Positions 58,920 through 64,000 of a stretch of DNA of 64,000 nt are shown here, piece after piece. Position 1 is the stretch's first letter, and every line of letters begins with the position of its first letter. The stretch comes from RUG563 sp045589355 (GTDB lineage Bacteria; Bacillota; Clostridia; Christensenellales; Aristaeellaceae). Below the pieces are notes generated by a model. It saw nothing but the letters and a program-made list of their open reading frames with translations, did no database searches and was not told the DNA's origin. The stretch is taken from positions 1 through 64,000 of the forward strand of contig JAZNOW010000027.1 of the NCBI GenBank assembly GCA_045589355.1, given 5' to 3'. The position numbers and the translations under genes are program-made.

Positions 58920-59950
58920 ACCTTTCCTTCCTCCAATACTTTCTTTCTCAGTTGCCCGCAGGCACCTTCAATATCATCGCCCATTTCCCGTCGCCTTGTG
59001 GCGGAGATGTGCCTCTTTTCCAACACGTCCAGGAAAAGCTGCACCTGTTTGTTGGAAACGCCGTTCAGGTTTCTTTCCTTTACGGTATTGAGCGGAATGA
59101 GATTCACATGGCACTGCATTCCCCGCAACAGATCCGCCAGTTCATGGGCCTGCTTTTCATCGGCGTTCACCCCGTCGATCAGCGCATATTCAAACACAAT
59201 GCGCCGGCCGGTTCTTTCAAGATAATATTTGCAGGCGTCGATTGTCTCCCGGATGTTGTAACGCCTTGCAATGGGCATGATCTTTTTACGGATCTCATCG
59301 TTTGGCGCATGGAGAGAAAGGGAAAGCGTAACCGGCAAATTCTCATCGGCAAACCGACGAATGTTATCAATTAGGCCGCATGTGGAGAGCGAAATATGGC
59401 GCAGGCTGATGTTTAGCCCTTCGGGATGGGAAACAAGCTTCAGAAAACGAATTACCTGATCGTAATTATCAAAAGGTTCTCCGCTGCCCATCAGCACAAT
59501 GTTATGAACCCGTTCCCCATCCAGGGTACTGTTGGCACACATGACCTGGCCCAGAATTTCTGCTGCTGTCAGGTTGCGCACACAGCCGTCCAACGTGCTG
59601 GCGCAAAACAGGCAGCCCATCCTGCAGCCGACTTGCGTGGAAACACACAGCGTACAGCCGTAGTGATAACGCATCAATACGCCTTCAATGCAATTTCCAT
59701 CCCGCAGGGAAAAGAGAAACTTTTTTGTGCCATCCAGTCTGGATTCGTGAACACTCTGGATGCTCACCGGCTGATCAACGCCTGCACTTTTCAGTTTTTC
59801 ACGCAGCGCAAGAGAAAGGTTGCTCATTTCGTCGAATGCAGCACCTTTATGCAGCCAGGAGAATACCTGTTTGCCCCGAAAAGCCTTTTCCCCCATTCGC
59901 TCCATCTCTTGTTTCAATTCATCCGGAAAAAGCCCCAGAAATTCAATCAT
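58916..59950 (-). CDS. rlmN: 23S rRNA A2503-C2 / tRNA A37-C2 methyltransferase
   Basis: This 344-residue radical-SAM enzyme has the Fe-S cluster motif 'CRMGCLFC'. A conserved Cys in the C-terminal part (around 'GACGQL') forms the methyl-carrier intermediate. It modifies A2503 in the peptidyl-transferase centre. The Cfr resistance enzyme is related, but length and operon position indicate RlmN. Confidence 0.95.
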   Translation of the reverse strand: MIEFLGLFPDELKQEMERMGEKAFRGKQVFSWLHKGAAFDEMSNLSLALREKLKSAGVDQPVSIQSVHESRLDGTKKFLFSLRDGNCIEGVLMRYHYGCTLCVSTQVGCRMGCLFCASTLDGCVRNLTAAEILGQVMCANSTLDGERVHNIVLMGSGEPFDNYDQVIRFLKLVSHPEGLNISLRHISLSTCGLIDNIRRFADENLPVTLSLSLHAPNDEIRKKIMPIARRYNIRETIDACKYYLERTGRRIVFEYALIDGVNADEKQAHELADLLRGMQCHVNLIPLNTVKERNLNGVSNKQVQLFLDVLEKRHISATRRREMGDDIEGACGQLRKKVLEEGKV

Positions 59951-59951
59951 A

Positions 59952-61532
59952 TTATTTCACCCTGCGCATTTTTGCAATAAAGAATCCTTCAATTTCATCC
60001 CGATGCGGAAGCAGCTGGAGACCGTTTTCCCCATACTGAGCCCGGAATTTTTCAGGCACGGTATTGGGCAGCGGGGCCAGCTTGAATTCAGGATGACGTT
60101 CCAGGAACGCCTTTACCTGCTGTTCGTTTTCTTCCGGCAGCATGCTGCAGGTGGAATACACCATATAGCCGCCCCGCTTCACGTACTGGCAGCAGGTGTC
60201 CAGCAATTTTTCCTGAATACCCGTCAATTCCATGACGGATTCAGCCGTCGCGCGGTATTTGATATCCGGTTTGTTGTCCATTACGCCAAGGCCGGAGCAA
60301 GGTGCATCCAGCATCACGGCGTCCATGGTGCCTACCATATCTTCCTTTAATTGGGTAGCATCCCGCACGGCAGGCCGCACATTATCCAGGTGCAGGCGTT
60401 TGGCCATGGCACGCAAAAGCGCTACACGATGTTCATGCAAGTCCCACGCGTACACACGGCCGGTGCCGTTCATCATTTCAGCCATATAAGCCGTTTTACC
60501 GCCGGGAGCTGCACAGCAATCCATCACCTGCATGCCGGGTTTTGCATCCATCACCTGGGCAGACAGCATGCTGCTTTCTCCCTGAATGGAGAAATTGCCG
60601 GAAAGGTAATCGGCATCCCGTGCAATCTCACTGGCCATCCGCACCCGATACGCATGGGGCACCAGCCCCTTTTCCTTTTCCCACACTTTCTTTTCCAGCA
60701 TTTTTTCAAAGGCTGCGTCGTCCATGCGGGAAAGATTGGGACGGATAACGGTGTAATGGGATTCGTTGCGGTAAGAACAAATTTTCAACGCTTCCTGCTC
60801 ACCGTACGCATCCACCAGTTTTTCTGCCAGCCACATGGGTACGGAGAACATAATGGAAAGGTATTTTGCGCCTTCTTCCGGCTTCGGCCATTGCACCCGT
60901 TCGGGCTCCCGTACCATGGACCGCAGCACCGCATTGGTAACCCCCGTCAGCCCTTCCAGACCCAGCATGCGGGTCAGCTTCACCGCCTCATCCACAATGG
61001 CATTGGCAGGAATACGATCATGGAACAAAAGCTGGCAGGCACTGATGCGCAGAATATCCTTCACCTGTTCTTCCAATTTATTTTCATCTTTCAGGTAAAA
61101 GCTCAGTGCATAATCAATACGGATCAGGTTTTCAATGGTGCGGTAAACAATACTGGCGCAAAAGCGCTTATCCAGCTGCGTAAGGTTTGCATTTTTCATC
61201 TGGTCATCCAGGGACAAGGCTGCATAGGCATCCTTACGCACCACATCCCGGAAAATCTGAAGAGCCACCTTGCGGGCATTGGTGGTGGGCAAATCTTCCC
61301 TTTGTTTATCCCCAGCCGGACGGGTAGAAGGCTTCTTATCGTCAAAGGGACGCTTATTACTTTCCTGCTTCCGGAAACCGTCCTTTTTGAAACCATCTTT
61401 CCGGAAACCATCCTTTTTGTAGCCGCCCTGGCCCTTGGCATCTCGTTTTTGAACCCCTTCCTTCGGCTTGCTGCTAAAGGGTTTCTTATCGTACTTCGTA
61501 TCTCTCTGCCCGAAAGGCTTCTTTTCACTCAT
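59952..61532 (-). CDS. rsmB: 16S rRNA m5C967 methyltransferase with basic N-terminal tail
   Basis: This 526-residue protein has a NusB-like RNA-binding domain (~83-225) and an RsmB-type SAM domain ('DCCAAPGGKTAYMAEM', 'LDAPCSGLGVM' and 'STCSMLPEENE'), with both catalytic Cys of m5C enzymes. The first ~80 residues are an added disordered, Lys/Arg/Gly-rich tail with three exact KDGF units (residues 40-53), which most RsmB proteins lack. The start overlaps the end of fmt by four bases. Confidence 0.93.
   Translation of the reverse strand: MSEKKPFGQRDTKYDKKPFSSKPKEGVQKRDAKGQGGYKKDGFRKDGFKKDGFRKQESNKRPFDDKKPSTRPAGDKQREDLPTTNARKVALQIFRDVVRKDAYAALSLDDQMKNANLTQLDKRFCASIVYRTIENLIRIDYALSFYLKDENKLEEQVKDILRISACQLLFHDRIPANAIVDEAVKLTRMLGLEGLTGVTNAVLRSMVREPERVQWPKPEEGAKYLSIMFSVPMWLAEKLVDAYGEQEALKICSYRNESHYTVIRPNLSRMDDAAFEKMLEKKVWEKEKGLVPHAYRVRMASEIARDADYLSGNFSIQGESSMLSAQVMDAKPGMQVMDCCAAPGGKTAYMAEMMNGTGRVYAWDLHEHRVALLRAMAKRLHLDNVRPAVRDATQLKEDMVGTMDAVMLDAPCSGLGVMDNKPDIKYRATAESVMELTGIQEKLLDTCCQYVKRGGYMVYSTCSMLPEENEQQVKAFLERHPEFKLAPLPNTVPEKFRAQYGENGLQLLPHRDEIEGFFIAKMRRVK
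61374..61415 (-). repeat. Three 15-base units encoding KDGF repeats in rsmB
   Basis: Nearly identical 15-base units encode Lys-Asp-Gly-Phe plus one basic residue, in tandem and in frame. Such arrays can change copy number by slippage. Confidence 0.6.
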
Positions 61533-62473
61533 TCTCTTTCATCCTCATTCTTATCGCAAGCTTTGGCCGTCATGGGATGGCCGCGCAGATAATCCGCCGC
61601 TTTCATTCGCTTCCCGCCCTGTGCCTGCAGTTCTGTAATGCGTACCGCATTTTCACCGGCTTTAATCAGCAGGCCGTGCTTTCCATCCGCTTCCAGAATA
61701 TCACCGGCATTGCCATCCTGGCATTTTTCTTCCGTTCCCTGCCAGATTTTCAGCATTTCTCCACCGACAAATGTATACGTACCCGGCCAGGGAGATAAGC
61801 CGCGAATGCGGCAGCAAATTTCTCCGGCACTCATTTGCCAGTCGATCAGCCCCATTTCCTTTTTCAGCATGGGGTAATAGCTCATCTTCTCATGATCCTG
61901 CGGTTTTCTGGGGCAAGTGCCCATTTCCAGCTGGCGAATGGTTTCCACCAGCAGCTGTGCCCCCACATCCGCAAGACGCATTGTCAATTCGCCGGCCGTT
62001 TCATCCGGCAGAATTTCCACTTGCTTTTGCAGAAGGATATCACCGGTATCCATGCCCTTATCGGTCATCATGGTGGTAACGCCGGTCACCGTTTCGCCGC
62101 AGATAATGGCCCAATTGATGGGTGAAGAACCGCGATATTGAGGCAGCAGAGAAGAATGCACATTCACCGTGCCGATGCGCGGGATATCCAGGATTTCCTG
62201 AGACAGGATCTGCCCGAACGCCGCCGTGACACAAAGATCCGGCGCCAAAGCTTTCAGTTCCTCCACGCTTTCCAGCCGGATTTTTACAGGCTGATAAACG
62301 GGAATCCCATGGGCCTGTGCACACACCTTTACCGGGCAGCACTCCAGCTTTTTGCCCCTTCCTTTGGGCCTGTCAGGCTGGGTAAATACCCCCACCACTT
62401 CATGTCCTTCCCGAATCAGCGCTTCCAGAGAAGGAATACCAAATTCCGGCGTACCCAGAAATACAATCCGCAT
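61529..62473 (-). CDS. fmt: Methionyl-tRNA formyltransferase
   Basis: This 314-residue protein formylates initiator Met-tRNA with 10-formyl-THF. The catalytic region is 'SSLLPQYRGSSPINWAI', with Asn/His/Asp around 'NVHSSLLP' and 'DTGDILLQ'. The C-terminal OB-like tRNA-binding domain is present. It starts one base before def ends, in the usual def-fmt pair. Confidence 0.97.
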   Translation of the reverse strand: MRIVFLGTPEFGIPSLEALIREGHEVVGVFTQPDRPKGRGKKLECCPVKVCAQAHGIPVYQPVKIRLESVEELKALAPDLCVTAAFGQILSQEILDIPRIGTVNVHSSLLPQYRGSSPINWAIICGETVTGVTTMMTDKGMDTGDILLQKQVEILPDETAGELTMRLADVGAQLLVETIRQLEMGTCPRKPQDHEKMSYYPMLKKEMGLIDWQMSAGEICCRIRGLSPWPGTYTFVGGEMLKIWQGTEEKCQDGNAGDILEADGKHGLLIKAGENAVRITELQAQGGKRMKAADYLRGHPMTAKACDKNEDERE

Positions 62474-62941
62474 TTATTCCTCCCCTTCCTGTTCCGGGAA
62501 AATTTCGTGATCCATAATGTCCACATACACCCGGCCGGACAGATGATCAATTTCGTGGCAAAGTGCACGGGCCATCAGGCCTTCGCCGGTAATTTCGAAG
62601 GGCTTGCCCTTTCTGTCCAGGGCGCGCACCGTCACCTTATTGGGGCGGCGCACGTAGCCTTGTCTGCCAGGTACGCTCAGGCAGCCTTCGGGGCCGGCTT
62701 GTTCGCCTTCGGTGGCAATAATTTCGGGGTTGATCAGTTCCACCAGCCCTTCGCCGATATCAATCACCACCACACGACGCAAAATACCCACCTGCGGTGC
62801 AGCCAGGCCTACGCCGTCTGCATCGTACATGGTTTCCGCCATGTCACGCAGCAAAAGCCAAAGCCGCAGGTCAAACTTCTGCATGGGCTTGCTTTCTTTT
62901 CGTAAGGTTTCGTTGCCAAGGGTGATGATTTTTCTGATCAT
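62474..62941 (-). CDS. def: Peptide deformylase
   Basis: This 155-residue metalloenzyme removes the N-formyl group from new proteins. Its three motifs are visible: 'GVGLAAPQVG', 'EGCLSVPG' (metal Cys) and 'HEIDHLSG' (metal His pair, Glu). ATG at 62941 follows GGAGG by eight bases. Confidence 0.97.
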   Translation of the reverse strand: MIRKIITLGNETLRKESKPMQKFDLRLWLLLRDMAETMYDADGVGLAAPQVGILRRVVVIDIGEGLVELINPEIIATEGEQAGPEGCLSVPGRQGYVRRPNKVTVRALDRKGKPFEITGEGLMARALCHEIDHLSGRVYVDIMDHEIFPEQEGEE

Positions 62942-62959
62942 AATTCTGTCCTCCAAATT

Positions 62960-64000
62960 TCAGGCAAGAGAAGCCGGATTGATTTCCAGCACCACATGGG
63001 CTGCGTAGTTTTCTCTTACCATGTCCTGCATTGCCGCTATCAATTGATCCGTATCCGGATGGTTCAAAAGCTTCATCAATACCTGCGTTCTGCACCGATC
63101 CTGTATTTTGCTGATGGGCGCTTCATCCGCCCGCAGGTACAGAATGCGCCGCCAAAGCGGTGTATTGCCAAAGCGGCAGGTGATTTCGTTGCGCAGTTTT
63201 TCTGCCGTTTCAATGGCGTCATCCATATCTTTTGCATCGCACAGGAAGCGTACCATCATGGTAAACGGCGGATAGAGGGATTTCTTTCGCCGTTCGAATT
63301 CCTGGGAAAAGAAGGCACGGTAATCCTGCCTGACCGCCGCTTCCAGCGCATAATGATCGGGCTGGTACGTCTGTATAACCACCTGCCCCGGTTTTTCACC
63401 GCGCCCTGCTCTGCCCGCCACCTGAACCAGCAGCTGGAACGTCCTTTCCGCTGCCCGGTAATCGGGAAAGTTCAGCGACATATCCGCCATCACAGCCCCG
63501 ACGAGCGTAACCTGCGGAAAGTCAAGGCCCTTGGCGATCATCTGTGTGCCCAGGAGAATTTGCGCTTTCCCGGCCCTGAACTGATTGACTAGTTCAAAAT
63601 GCGCGTTCTTTCCGGTTGTGGTATCCATATCCATGCGAATAATGCCCACGCCGGGATACATTTTCTTCAGTTCTTCTTCCACTTTTTGCGTGCCGGTGCC
63701 CATGGGCTTGATGTAGGGGCTTTCACAGGAAGGACAAGCCTTGGGCATGGGATGGATTTCACCGCAATAATGGCAGCGCAGCGTTTTGTCAAAGCTATGG
63801 TACGTCATGCTTACATCGCAGCGCTGGCAACGGATGGTTTCGCCGCACTTTCTGCAATTGACAGACGATGCATACCCGCGTCTGTTGATAAACAGCATCG
63901 CCTGCTGTCCATCGGAAATGCACTGATCCAGCTTTTCTTTCAACGCACGGGAAAACATGCTCTTGTTTCCCATTCGCAGTTCCTGCCGCATATCCACCAT
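62960..64000 (-). CDS. priA: Primosomal protein N' (PriA), C-terminal part
   Basis: The last 346 residues of a ~730-residue replication-restart helicase are present. The gene continues past the right edge. The zinc-binding insert ('CRKCGETIRCQRCD', 'CHYCGEIHP', 'CPSC') holds eight Cys, and helicase motifs V/VI appear as 'GTQMIAKGLDFPQVTLV' and 'QVAGRAGRGEKPG'. PriA reloads the replisome at stalled forks. It leads the priA-def-fmt-rsmB-rlmN operon. Confidence 0.95.
   Translation of the reverse strand: MVDMRQELRMGNKSMFSRALKEKLDQCISDGQQAMLFINRRGYASSVNCRKCGETIRCQRCDVSMTYHSFDKTLRCHYCGEIHPMPKACPSCESPYIKPMGTGTQKVEEELKKMYPGVGIIRMDMDTTTGKNAHFELVNQFRAGKAQILLGTQMIAKGLDFPQVTLVGAVMADMSLNFPDYRAAERTFQLLVQVAGRAGRGEKPGQVVIQTYQPDHYALEAAVRQDYRAFFSQEFERRKKSLYPPFTMMVRFLCDAKDMDDAIETAEKLRNEITCRFGNTPLWRRILYLRADEAPISKIQDRCRTQVLMKLLNHPDTDQLIAAMQDMVRENYAAHVVLEINPASLA

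Noticed and set aside
58916..59950. Possible Cfr-type resistance methyltransferase.
   Set aside because: Operon position between rsmB and prpC, and length, are those of housekeeping rlmN.

Overview
The window is 64 kb of chromosome from an endospore-forming, single-membrane Firmicute, most likely an anaerobic member of the Clostridia. The evidence is the sporulation genes (spoVACDE, a tiny spoVM and two SpoIID/LytB proteins), the order dgt-dnaG-rpoD-trmK, the order priA-def-fmt-rsmB-rlmN-prpC-prkC-rsgA-rpe, strong AGGAGG ribosome-binding sites, frequent TTG starts and near-consensus SigA promoters with 17-base spacers. By eye the base composition is close to balanced. I cannot name a genus. 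Almost everything is ordinary core chromosome: there is no insertion sequence, prophage, CRISPR array or rRNA.

Layout. 1-5 kb: the start of a gene leaving the left edge, tRNA-Leu(CAA), a YitT membrane protein, a GH94 glycoside phosphorylase and a sugar-phosphate nucleotidyltransferase. 5-12 kb: an Lsa/Vga-like ABC-F protein behind a probable ribosome-mediated attenuator, a secreted GH3 hexosaminidase, a SpoIID-like protein, a MATE exporter, a GNAT and tRNA-Arg(CCG). 12-14 kb: spoVAC-D-E, preceded by a possible small gene. 14-17 kb: a TIM-barrel isomerase, upp and an AraC regulator. 17-24 kb: the complete F-type ATP synthase operon atpI-B-E-F-H-A-G-D-C. Its c subunit carries the two-carboxylate signature of Na+-driven rotors. 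Convergent to it lie spoVM and a small membrane-protein gene.

24-30 kb: tilS, hpt, ftsH and a VanW protein. 30-35 kb, reverse strand: a SpoIID protein with eight SH3b repeats, coupled to two RNA/tRNA methyltransferase genes. 35-41 kb: topB, a methyltransferase, an AT-rich gene-free stretch, a Xer-type recombinase, a 55-residue cysteine-rich protein and lexA with two SOS boxes. 41-48.6 kb, reverse strand: the dgt-dnaG-rpoD-trmK-nif3-zinc-ribbon run, a first rsgA behind a structured leader, and rnpB (RNase P RNA). 48.7-54 kb: secreted cysteine peptidases, yebC, an XRE regulator, a decayed GNAT gene, tRNA-Leu(TAA), a HAD phosphatase and a DUF11 protein. 54-64 kb, reverse strand: the translationally coupled priA-to-rpe run ending in rsmA.

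Taken together, the window covers information processing (replication priming, sigma factor, rRNA/tRNA modification, ribosome assembly), bioenergetics and the envelope/sporulation programme. The points most worth following up are the ABC-F leader, the c-subunit ion-coupling motif, the unannotated short genes (spoVM, the cysteine-rich protein and the frame before spoVAC) and the structured RNA in front of the first rsgA.
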